A stretch of DNA of 5,959 bases from Spirochaetaceae bacterium (GTDB lineage Bacteria > Spirochaetota > Spirochaetia > Sphaerochaetales > Sphaerochaetaceae). The stretch is taken from NCBI GenBank assembly GCA_016649775.1, contig JAENWY010000143.1, positions 1 to 5,959 on the forward strand, given 5' to 3'. The position numbers and the translations under genes are program-made. Positions 1 to 5,499 of the stretch are shown piece by piece (the stretch's first letter is position 1; each line of letters opens with the position of its first letter). Below the pieces are notes generated by a model. It saw only the letters and a list, made by a program, of their open reading frames with translations. It made no database searches and was not told the DNA's origin.

Positions 1-73
1 AATAAAACTATTTATTTCTTGATTTTCAACTACTTTCTATTACTTTTGTATACCTTAACTAAAAATACTACCC

Positions 74-96
74 ACGCAAAGTCACGGAGAACCAGG
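74..96. repeat. Fragment of a 10-nt-period dispersed repeat (putative)
   Basis: Two adjacent imperfect decamers, ACGCAAAGTC (74-83) and ACGGAGAACC (84-93), followed by AGG, form an isolated C/G-containing island in very AT-rich DNA. The style (ACG-purine-rich units repeated every 10 nt) resembles degenerate intergenic repeats of the ACGCAAAG/ACGGAGA type that I recall from many environmental and spirochaete genomes. That resemblance is from memory, not a search. Only two units are recognisable, so this would be a remnant. Confidence 0.3.
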
Positions 97-164
97 TTTA
101 AAACTAATACTCTTAAATAGTCATTTTTTTGTCTTTATATCAGTATTTAGATATAGTCTTAGAA

Positions 165-188
165 TTGTTAATCAATATAAATTAACAA
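165..188. promoter_or_regulatory. Inverted repeat TTGTTAAT-N8-ATTAACAA, possible operator
   Basis: Perfect 8-bp arms TTGTTAAT (165-172) and ATTAACAA (181-188) are separated by 8 nt, putting arm centres 16 bp apart, a spacing compatible with a dimeric regulator. It lies about 255 bp upstream of the tctC start. Which protein would bind is unknown; chance occurrence in AT-rich DNA is a real alternative. Confidence 0.3.
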
Positions 189-249
189 CATGTATGATAA
201 GTAATAGTATTTAAATTAAAAATAAATAAATAAAGTGTAATAAAATCTG

Positions 250-264
250 TAAAGTTAAACTTTA
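250..264. promoter_or_regulatory. 15-bp perfect palindrome TAAAGTTAAACTTTA
   Basis: Seven-bp arms around a central A form a compact odd-centred palindrome of the size used by many HTH dimers. It lies about 100 bp upstream of the predicted -35 box of the tctC promoter. It does not match the TNGTNNNACNA consensus associated with FadR-type GntR proteins, so assignment to the regulator encoded downstream is not supported. Confidence 0.3.
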
Positions 265-324
265 AAAAAAAATCATTTATTTAAAATTATTTAATTGTTT
301 TACCACTAAGTAATTAAGTATATT

Positions 325-370
325 ATATGTCAAATTGTTATTTATTTCTAAAAAATAATATTTGACATAT
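325..370. promoter_or_regulatory. Large inverted repeat overlapping the operon promoter
   Basis: Perfect 11-bp arms ATATGTCAAAT (325-335) and ATTTGACATAT (360-370) flank 24 nt. The inner parts also pair imperfectly (TTATTT against AAATAATA with a one-base offset), so almost the whole 46 bp is a degenerate palindrome. The right arm contains the TTGACA -35 hexamer of the predicted promoter (362-367), so a protein bound to this repeat would block or alter RNA polymerase access. It lies upstream of the predicted transcription start and so is probably read as DNA rather than RNA. Confidence 0.5.
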
Positions 371-390
371 CCTTTTTTAACTTGTATGAT
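362..390 (+). promoter_or_regulatory. Sigma70-type promoter for the tctCBA operon
   Basis: A perfect -35 hexamer TTGACA (362-367) is followed, after an optimal 17-nt spacer, by TATGAT (385-390), five of six matches to TATAAT. Transcription should start near 396-398, giving a 5' leader of about 45 nt before tctC. This is by far the best promoter match upstream of the operon. Its -35 box lies in one arm of the 325-370 inverted repeat, suggesting regulation, perhaps by the GntR-family protein encoded at the end of the cluster (inference). Confidence 0.7.
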
Positions 391-441
391 AACTAAAAAA
401 TAAAATATTTATTAGAATAATAAATATCAGGAGGATTTTCT

Positions 442-1413
442 ATGAAAAAACTATTTATGTTGATGTTAATGTGCTCAGTACTGTCTTTATCAGTCTTTGC
501 AAGTGGTGAAAAAGAGAAAGGTTCTGTATCTTATCCAAATAGTCCTGTAACTATTATCTGTCCTTATTCAGCCGGTGGTGGTTCTGATTCAGTTTCTCGT
601 GCTATCGCAGAAGCTGCTAAAGCAGATTTCCCAAAAGGTATCGCCGTTGAAAATAGAACAGGTGGTGCAGGCTCTGTTGGTATGTCTTATGGTATGCATG
701 CAAAACCTAATGGTTATATGATTACAATGATTGCTCCAGAGTTAGTAATGCTTCCTCATACAGGTACTGGTGGTGATATTAATTTTAAAAAATTTATCCC
801 AATTATAATGGTAAACTCAGGTTATGCAGCAATCACAGTATCTTCTGATTCTCCTTATAAAACATTAGCAGATTTTGTAGCAGCAGCAAAAGAGAAAAAC
901 CTACAAATAGGTAACTCTGGTATTGGTTCTATTTGGCACTTAGCTGGTGCTGGTTTTGAACAAGCAGCTGGTATTGAAATGATTCATGTTCCTTTTGATG
1001 GTTCTGCAACAGCAATTACATCATTACTAGGAAATCATATTGATGCAGTATCTGTATCATATGCAGAAGTTCAATCTCAAGTTGAAGCTGGTAAATTACG
1101 TACTTTAGCAGTTCTTGCTCCATCTCGTCTTCCAGAATGCCCTGAAATCGCAACAGTAGCAGAATTAGGTTATGGTGATTTATCAATTGGTACATGGAGA
1201 GGTTTCTCAGTTCCTGTAGGAACAGATCCCGTTATTGTTGAATATATCAAAACATCTTTCGAAAAAGCAGCACAAACTGATGCTTTCAAAAAATTTATGA
1301 AAAATACGAACAACGCTATTGATATAATACCATCTGACAAATTTGCAACAAAAATTACAAATGAAGATGTATATTATGGTAAATTAATCGAAAGTTTAGG
1401 TTTGTCTAAATAA
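442..1413 (+). CDS. tctC: TctC-family (Bug) periplasmic solute-binding protein of a TTT transporter
   Basis: This 323-residue protein has the usual length for the tripartite tricarboxylate transporter receptor family. It has a classical signal peptide: Lys-Lys at 2-3, a hydrophobic stretch to about 19, and likely signal peptidase I cleavage after VFA (residue 20), before SGEKEK. Family landmarks follow: YPNSPVTIICPYSAGGGSD (31-49), the ligand-carboxylate-binding loop region, then NRTGGAGSVG (71-80), and later HVPFDGSATA and an EAGKLRTLAV segment. It would bind a carboxylic acid in the periplasm and deliver it to TctA/TctB. The start is set by AGGAGG (429-434), 7 nt before the ATG. The gene is separated from tctB by a hairpin. 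Three of its five Arg codons are CGT, whereas tctA uses AGA throughout, consistent with high expression of the receptor. The ligand cannot be read from sequence; an acid sugar is inferred from the enzyme gene downstream. Confidence 0.93.
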   Translation: MKKLFMLMLMCSVLSLSVFASGEKEKGSVSYPNSPVTIICPYSAGGGSDSVSRAIAEAAKADFPKGIAVENRTGGAGSVGMSYGMHAKPNGYMITMIAPELVMLPHTGTGGDINFKKFIPIIMVNSGYAAITVSSDSPYKTLADFVAAAKEKNLQIGNSGIGSIWHLAGAGFEQAAGIEMIHVPFDGSATAITSLLGNHIDAVSVSYAEVQSQVEAGKLRTLAVLAPSRLPECPEIATVAELGYGDLSIGTWRGFSVPVGTDPVIVEYIKTSFEKAAQTDAFKKFMKNTNNAIDIIPSDKFATKITNEDVYYGKLIESLGLSK

Positions 1414-1431
1414 TACTATTAAATATTAATT

Positions 1432-1461
1432 ATAAGGCATCTGTATTCTCGGATGCCTTAT
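1432..1461 (+). terminator. Intercistronic hairpin between tctC and tctB (partial terminator or mRNA stabiliser)
   Basis: ATAAGGCATCTG (1432-1443) pairs with CGGATGCCTTAT (1450-1461) through 12 bp with one G-U pair, around the loop TATTCT. A short, interrupted U tract (TTATTTT) follows, then the tctB Shine-Dalgarno AAGGAG (1465-1470) begins. The U tract is too short for an efficient terminator. The likely effect is partial read-through and/or protection of the 3' end of the tctC message, so that the binding protein is made in excess of the membrane subunits. Confidence 0.75.
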
Positions 1462-1478
1462 TTTAAGGAGTAATAATT

Positions 1479-1925
1479 ATGAAGAAGGGCAATATAATTA
1501 CTGGAATATTATTTTCCATATTTTCAATTTTTGTAATATTGATGTCTTTGCAGTTACCACCATCAAAGAATGGTGTACCCGGTCCTAGTACTTGGCCAAT
1601 AGCTATATCATTAATTATGTTATTAGCAGCAATGACTGTTTTGATTAATGCAATTAAATCAACAGATGAAGAATCTCTAATTCTCAATACAATTGACCAC
1701 TATAGAGTATATATATCAATGGGTATTTTAATACTTTATTTATTAGGTATGTACTACATTGGATTTTGTGTAGCATCATTTTTTATGTTGTATGCATTTT
1801 TTACCTGGTTTGGAGAATATAAATTAATAAAAAGAATTCTAATAGCAACCATAATAGTTGCCATTGTGTTTTTCTTATTTACAAAGATTTTACACGTACC
1901 ATTTAGATTTGGTATTCTATTTTAA
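1479..1925 (+). CDS. tctB: TctB-family small membrane subunit of a TTT transporter
   Basis: A 148-residue very hydrophobic protein, with the usual size of the TctB (DUF1468) family. Hydrophobic segments at roughly 6-24, 39-58, 77-94, 96-112 and 118-138 suggest four or five membrane passes. The first extracytoplasmic loop carries NGVPGPSTWP (31-40), matching the 'GPGxWP' landmark of the family. The C-terminus HVPFRFGILF matches the usual V-P-x-P-x-G-x-x-F ending, with Arg in place of the second Pro. TctB is the poorly conserved small partner of TctA, and its exact job in the translocation complex is not well defined. AAGGAG (1465-1470) lies 8 nt before the ATG. The order tctC-tctB-tctA is the classic one for this transporter class, which supports the call despite weak conservation. 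Confidence 0.88.
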   Translation: MKKGNIITGILFSIFSIFVILMSLQLPPSKNGVPGPSTWPIAISLIMLLAAMTVLINAIKSTDEESLILNTIDHYRVYISMGILILYLLGMYYIGFCVASFFMLYAFFTWFGEYKLIKRILIATIIVAIVFFLFTKILHVPFRFGILF

Positions 1926-1942
1926 CAGGGAGGAAATAACTT

Positions 1943-3424
1943 ATGATTCAAGAAGCTTTATTAATTGTTATGCAACCTTTAGTTTTATTAAACATACTGC
2001 TTGGCGTAGCCGGTGGTATTTGTATTGGTTGTTTACCCGGTCTTACAGCAACAATGGGTGTTGCTTTAGTACTTCCTCTAACTTTTGGAATGAGCGCTGC
2101 AAATAGTATATTATTATTAATCGGTGTTTATGTTGGAGCAATATATGGTGGATCAATATCTGCAATATTATTAAATACCCCAGGAACTCCTGCTTCTGCG
2201 GCAACAGCACTTGATGGTTATAAGATGGCATCAAGAGGTGAGGCCGGTAGAGCTTTAGGTATTTCAACAAGTTCATCATTTATTGGTGGTATAGTTAGTT
2301 GTGTATATCTTTTATTAGTTTCACCACAACTTGCAAAATTTGCTCTAAAATTTAGTTCACCAGAGTTCTTTATGTTAGCTGTTTTTGGATTATGTATTAT
2401 AACATCAATCTCAGGTAAATCTATGGCAAAGGGAATCCTTGTTGGAACTCTTGGTATCTTAATTGCTACTGTTGGTATTGATAGTATCACAGGAACAATG
2501 AGATTTACTTTCAAAAACATGAACTTACTTAGTGGCGTTAACTACATTCCCGTAATGATTGGACTATTTGCAATGAGCCAAGCATTTATTAGTGTAGAAG
2601 AAATTAAACAAAAATCAGTAGTAAATCAGAAGATAGACCATGTATTCCCAAAAAGAGAAGACTGGGGAGTTATTATAAAAAGTGGTTTAGGATTTGGTTC
2701 TCTCGGAACTCTTGTTGGTTGTATTCCTGGAGCAGGAGCAGATATAGCTGCTTTCATATCTTATGGACAAGCTAAGAATTTATCAAAGACTCCTGAGAAA
2801 TTTGGAACAGGAATACCAGAGGCAATTGCTGCACCAGAGGCTGCAAACAACGGTGTAACCGGTGGAGCATTAATACCTATGTTAACACTAGGTGTTCCTG
2901 GAGATGCTGTAGCTGCAATCATGATTGGTGCATTAACAGTACAAGGTCTGCAACCAGGACCTCTACTATTCCAAAATAATGGCCCAATTGTATATGCTAT
3001 ATTTATCGGAATGTTTATTGCTAATATCTTTATGTTTATATTAGGTATTAATAGTTTAAGATTATTTGCAAAAGTATTATCAATTCCTAAACAAATTTTA
3101 ATACCTATTATTTTCTTATTATGTTTTGTAGGATCTTATGCCTTAAATAATAACATCTTCGATGTAATTATTATGTTAGCATTTGGTATATTAGGATATT
3201 TCTTAAATAAAGTTAATATATCTTCCTCTCCTGCAGTATTGGGACTAATTTTAGGACCTATGGCAGAGAGTCATTTTAGAAGAAGTTTATTAATGAGTAA
3301 CGGAGATGTATCTACATTCCTTTCAACTGGTATTTGTTGGTTCTTCTTTGTATTAATTATTATATCCTTAGTTATTCCTGCATTAAGAACTATTATGAGT
3401 AACAAAGCAAGAAAAACTGTTTAA
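1943..3424 (+). CDS. tctA: TctA-family large membrane subunit of a TTT transporter
   Basis: A 493-residue polytopic membrane protein of the usual TctA length, expected to form the ion-coupled translocation channel in the cytoplasmic membrane. The family's internally duplicated signature regions are intact. The first half has GCLPGLTATMG (29-39), YVGAIYGGSISAILLNTPGT (63-82) and PASAATALDGY (83-93). The second half has GTLVGCIPGAGADIAAF (255-271), APEAANNGVTGGALIP (297-312) and LGVPGD (316-321). The PGLTA and PGAGAD loops are the paired Pro-Gly motifs of the two halves. AGGGAGGA (1927-1934) lies 8 nt before the ATG, and 17 nt separate it from the tctB stop, indicating co-transcription. All Arg codons I checked are AGA. 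The reading frame is full-length with no sign of damage. Substrate specificity is set mainly by the binding protein and cannot be read here. Confidence 0.96.
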   Translation: MIQEALLIVMQPLVLLNILLGVAGGICIGCLPGLTATMGVALVLPLTFGMSAANSILLLIGVYVGAIYGGSISAILLNTPGTPASAATALDGYKMASRGEAGRALGISTSSSFIGGIVSCVYLLLVSPQLAKFALKFSSPEFFMLAVFGLCIITSISGKSMAKGILVGTLGILIATVGIDSITGTMRFTFKNMNLLSGVNYIPVMIGLFAMSQAFISVEEIKQKSVVNQKIDHVFPKREDWGVIIKSGLGFGSLGTLVGCIPGAGADIAAFISYGQAKNLSKTPEKFGTGIPEAIAAPEAANNGVTGGALIPMLTLGVPGDAVAAIMIGALTVQGLQPGPLLFQNNGPIVYAIFIGMFIANIFMFILGINSLRLFAKVLSIPKQILIPIIFLLCFVGSYALNNNIFDVIIMLAFGILGYFLNKVNISSSPAVLGLILGPMAESHFRRSLLMSNGDVSTFLSTGICWFFFVLIIISLVIPALRTIMSNKARKTV

Positions 3425-3442
3425 TTAGAAAGGGCAAAAGTA

Positions 3443-4579
3443 ATGAAAATAAAAGAAGTTAAAACATATATTGTTTCTCAAAAGTTAGGCCATAAAAGTT
3501 TTTGTTATTCCCAAGCTTGGTATAACGCAAGAACTATTATGATTGTTGAGATTATATGTGATGATGGTCTAAGTGGTTGGGGAGAGGCCTTCGGAAATGC
3601 TTTTATTAATAAAAGCGTTTTAGATAATGTATACACTCCTATATTGATAGGACAAACTCCTTTTGACAGTGAAAAAATATGGGATGAATTGTACAACAAA
3701 TTAAGAGATAATGGACAAAAAGGTTCATGTATTGAAGCTCTTAGTGCTGTAGATAATGCTCTTTGGGATATAAAAGGTAAATGTGTTCATTTACCTGTCT
3801 ATACCCTAATGGGTGGAGCAAGACGTGAAACAATTATTCCTTACGCAACAGGTCTTTATCATACTGCATTAAATCAAGATCCAAGAGAACTAGTTGAAGA
3901 AGCAGTCTCCTATGCAAAAGCTGATTTTCGTGCAATTAAGATGAAAATTGGATTTGGTGTAGCTGATGATATTAAGATGGTTCAAAGTGTTAGAGAAGCT
4001 ATCGGGCCAAATATTGAATTAATGGTTGATCCAAATCATGCATATAATGCTATGAATGCAATTAAACTTGCTAAAGGAATTGAGCCTTTTGATATTAGTT
4101 GGATAGAAGAACCTGTTCCACCAGAAGATATAAAAGGTTATCAAGAAGTAAAGGCTAATACTACTATACCAATTAGTGGTGGAGAGGCTGAATTTACTGC
4201 TTATGGATTTAAAAAGTTAATTGATTCTCGTTGTGTTGATATTTTACAACCAGATTGTAGTATCACCGGTGGTCTTACTGCTTTTAATAGAATAATGACT
4301 TTAGCAAAGGTTGAAAATATACAATGTTATCCTCATGTTTGGGGTAGTGGAATTGCTGTAGCTGTTGGAATAAATGCTTGTTTTGCAATGCCTGATTTTC
4401 CAGAAGCTCTTGTTGTACCACCTGTTTATTTAGAACTTGATAGAACAGAGAATATTTTTAGAGAAGAGATTAATAAAAATAAATTAATTATTGAAGATGG
4501 ATATATTCATTTACCTGAATTTGAAGGACTTGGTATTGATATTAACAGAGAATTAATCGAAAAATATCGAATAGGATAA
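3443..4579 (+). CDS. Enolase-superfamily (mandelate racemase subgroup) enzyme, D-galactarolactone cycloisomerase-like
   Basis: A 378-residue cytosolic enzyme. The N-terminal capping domain (about 1-125) includes the GLSGWGEAFG strand (42-51) and the SAVDNALWDIKGK helix (101-113). A TIM-barrel domain follows. Catalytic elements are complete: the KxK pair K166/K168, metal ligands D196, E222 and E248, N198, and a His-Asp dyad H298/D271, with E331 in LELDRTEN as the probable final-strand acid. Having Lys and His bases on opposite faces is the mandelate racemase arrangement and permits epimerisation, dehydration or lactone cycloisomerisation. From memory, the length and many segments (GQxP..SEKIW, LR-DNGQKG, KIGFGV, VREAIGP, VDILQPD, PHVWG) resemble Agrobacterium D-galactarolactone cycloisomerase (Gci), which converts galactarolactone to 5-keto-4-deoxyglucarate. 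Acid-sugar dehydratase is the main alternative. AAAGGG (3429-3434) lies 8 nt before the ATG, 18 nt after tctA. The enzyme class is sure; the substrate is inferred. Confidence 0.88.
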   Translation: MKIKEVKTYIVSQKLGHKSFCYSQAWYNARTIMIVEIICDDGLSGWGEAFGNAFINKSVLDNVYTPILIGQTPFDSEKIWDELYNKLRDNGQKGSCIEALSAVDNALWDIKGKCVHLPVYTLMGGARRETIIPYATGLYHTALNQDPRELVEEAVSYAKADFRAIKMKIGFGVADDIKMVQSVREAIGPNIELMVDPNHAYNAMNAIKLAKGIEPFDISWIEEPVPPEDIKGYQEVKANTTIPISGGEAEFTAYGFKKLIDSRCVDILQPDCSITGGLTAFNRIMTLAKVENIQCYPHVWGSGIAVAVGINACFAMPDFPEALVVPPVYLELDRTENIFREEINKNKLIIEDGYIHLPEFEGLGIDINRELIEKYRIG

Positions 4580-4637
4580 AGTTCTAATTATTGCTTTTTA
4601 TTAGTCATATGATTATTATTAAACAAATAAATAGTTT

Positions 4638-4641
4638 GAGG
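4638..4641 (+). promoter_or_regulatory. Ribosome-binding site that decides the regulator start
   Basis: GAGG (4638-4641) lies 6 nt before TTG at 4648. The two in-frame upstream alternatives, TTG at 4591 and ATG at 4609, have no purine-rich Shine-Dalgarno at the right distance. The other genes of the cluster all have clear ones, so this site favours the TTG start at 4648. Confidence 0.6.
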
Positions 4642-4647
4642 TATAAC

Positions 4648-5319
4648 TTGACTTTAGTAGATGAAACGCAAGAAAAAATAAGAGATATGATTCTCTCTGG
4701 AGATTATTCTAAAAAAGGATATCTTTTAAGTGAGGGAGAAATTTGTGAAAAACTTTCTGTTTCAAGGGCAACGACTAGAGAGGCTGTTAAGTCTCTTGAA
4801 GTTAGAGGCTTTGTAAAAAGAATTCAAGGTAAGGGTATAAAAATAGTAAATAATAGCTCTAATGTTTTAACTAGATCTATGGTCGACATGTTTTCAATAA
4901 ACGATGTTGATGATATGGATTTATTTGAGGTTAGAGAAATAATTGAAATACCTTGTGCTAGAAAGGCTGCTAAAAGAGCTACGCCTAAAGACATATCTAA
5001 AATGCAAGCTTGTGTAGAAACTATGGAAAGATGTTCAATTATGGATGGAGAGTATGCAACTGCAGATAATTCATTTCATCAACATCTTGTAAATTCTGCT
5101 AGGAATCCTGTATTAACCTCGATTATAACTGCATATAATATGTTTTTAATGTCTTTAATTAAAATTACTCTTAAAGATGATGGTAATAGTGAATTGCTTA
5201 TGCATTATCATAGAAATATTTTAAATGCTATTTTTCAACATAATGAAGATGAGGCTGCTAGATTAATGAGAGTTCATCTAGAGGCTTCTAGAGCAAATTA
5301 TTTAAAATATAATAAATAG
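4648..5319 (+). CDS. GntR-family transcriptional regulator, FadR subfamily with FCD domain
   Basis: From the TTG at 4648 the protein has 223 residues, typical for FCD regulators. An upstream in-frame ATG at 4609 or TTG at 4591 would add 13 or 19 residues that match nothing in the family. The N-terminal winged HTH is clear: ETQEKIRDMILSGDY (6-20), LSEGEICEKLSVSRATTREA (27-46), KSLEVRGFVKRIQGKG (48-63). The all-helical FCD ligand domain keeps the usual metal-site pattern: D140 and H144 in DNSFH, H188 in HYHRNI, and H210 in VHLEA, with the VRE arginine at 96. Such proteins usually bind small organic acids, often through a divalent metal, and repress the transport and catabolic genes beside them. 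It follows the enzyme gene by 68 nt and is probably co-transcribed. A separate weak promoter in the gap (TTGCTT 4591-4596, TATTAT 4614-4619) is possible. The stop is TAG; the other four genes use TAA. Confidence 0.9.
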   Translation: MTLVDETQEKIRDMILSGDYSKKGYLLSEGEICEKLSVSRATTREAVKSLEVRGFVKRIQGKGIKIVNNSSNVLTRSMVDMFSINDVDDMDLFEVREIIEIPCARKAAKRATPKDISKMQACVETMERCSIMDGEYATADNSFHQHLVNSARNPVLTSIITAYNMFLMSLIKITLKDDGNSELLMHYHRNILNAIFQHNEDEAARLMRVHLEASRANYLKYNK

Positions 5320-5359
5320 TATTTTCAAAATCTATAAAAAAAACCAATGTTCACAACTT

Positions 5360-5378
5360 AAGCACATTACGTGTGCTT
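5360..5378 (+). other. Short internal hairpin next to the left terminal repeat
   Basis: AAGCACA (5360-5366) pairs perfectly with TGTGCTT (5372-5378) around the loop TTACG. Its outer three bases overlap the inner end of the left terminal inverted repeat, so in RNA the long stem and the full 7-bp hairpin compete at those bases. There is no counterpart beside the right terminus, making the element asymmetric. Confidence 0.55.
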
Positions 5379-5410
5379 CTGATGATAGATATCCTACATT
5401 AAAGCAATAA

Positions 5411-5446
5411 ATATACTGTTATTACATAAAAGATATACTAGTTATT
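5411..5446. repeat. Direct repeat inside the MITE-like element
   Basis: ATATACTGTTATT (5411-5423) recurs as ATATACTAGTTATT (5433-5446), differing by a single inserted A. The copies start 22 bp apart, about two helical turns, and sit just inside the right terminal repeat. They could be subterminal protein-binding sites or an internal duplication; AT-rich chance similarity is possible. Confidence 0.4.
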
Positions 5447-5465
5447 CCTTAAGTTGTGAGCATTG

Positions 5466-5499
5466 AAAAAAACCTCAGTAAATTTATTGAGGTTTTTTT
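5466..5499. terminator. Intrinsic terminator of the operon (probably bidirectional)
   Basis: A run of seven A plus CCTCA (5466-5477) pairs with TGAGG plus seven T (5488-5499). Inside this, G5478 and T5487 form a wobble pair and TAAA/TTTA extend the stem. The CCTCA/TGAGG core followed by seven T is a textbook Rho-independent terminator for the plus strand, and the mirrored A-run would let it act on the minus strand too. It lies 146 nt beyond the regulator stop, unusually far, which the intervening MITE-like element explains. Confidence 0.9.

Larger units (their letters stand above)
1..361. other. AT-rich non-coding 5' flank
   Basis: No coding region with a plausible ribosome-binding site is visible on either strand in this stretch; all frames are broken by frequent stops. 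It contains one unusually G/C-containing patch (74-96, listed separately), long A and T runs, and palindromes at 165-188, 250-264 and 325-370 (listed separately). Weak promoter-like pairs can be found, for example TTGTTT at 295-300 with TATATT at 319-324, 18 nt apart. In DNA this AT-rich such matches are expected by chance, so I do not call them. The stretch probably serves as the control region of the transporter operon, plus intergenic spacer from an upstream gene outside the window. Confidence 0.7.
5337..5473. mobile_element. MITE-like non-coding element with 18-bp terminal inverted repeats and 8-bp target duplication (putative)
   Basis: CAATGTTCACAACTTAAG (5345-5362) is the inverted complement of CTTAAGTTGTGAGCATTG (5448-5465) at 17 of 18 positions; the exception is a T-G pair (5350/5460). 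The core is 121 bp. The octamer AAAAAAAC directly abuts both ends (5337-5344 and 5466-5473), as expected for a target-site duplication. The interior has no credible ORF. Removing the core and one octamer leaves the regulator gene followed about 16 nt past its TAG by the intact terminator stem, which is a sensible ancestral arrangement. This makes insertion of a small non-autonomous element the best reading. The family is unknown: 8-bp duplications occur in several IS families, and no transposase is present. The alternative is a long-stem structured RNA at the 3' end of the operon, with the A-runs coincidental. Confidence 0.55.

Noticed and set aside
74..110. c-di-GMP-I riboswitch
   Set aside because: Only the ACGCAAAG-CACGG-like segment is present. 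The first-half GGCAAACC segment, the GNRA hairpin and the closing stems are not recognisable, and the site is about 350 nt from the nearest start.
442..520. Possible lipoprotein signal at Cys11 of the binding protein
   Set aside because: The preceding residues (L-M-L-M) do not fit a lipobox, and Cys11 lies in the middle of the hydrophobic core. Cleavage after VFA by signal peptidase I fits better.
1463..1687. Minus-strand open frame opposite tctB
   Set aside because: It lies antisense to a well-supported gene with an intact frame and has no family features; it is a by-product of tctB codon use.
1858..2106. Plus-strand open frame spanning the tctB-tctA junction
   Set aside because: It overlaps two genes with clear starts, stops and ribosome-binding sites; its translation is unlike any domain.
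2043..2520. Two minus-strand open frames opposite tctA
   Set aside because: They are complementary shadows of the conserved tctA coding sequence without ribosome-binding sites.
3505..3699. Minus-strand open frame opposite the enolase-superfamily gene
   Set aside because: It is a shadow of the conserved capping-domain coding sequence, with no independent support.
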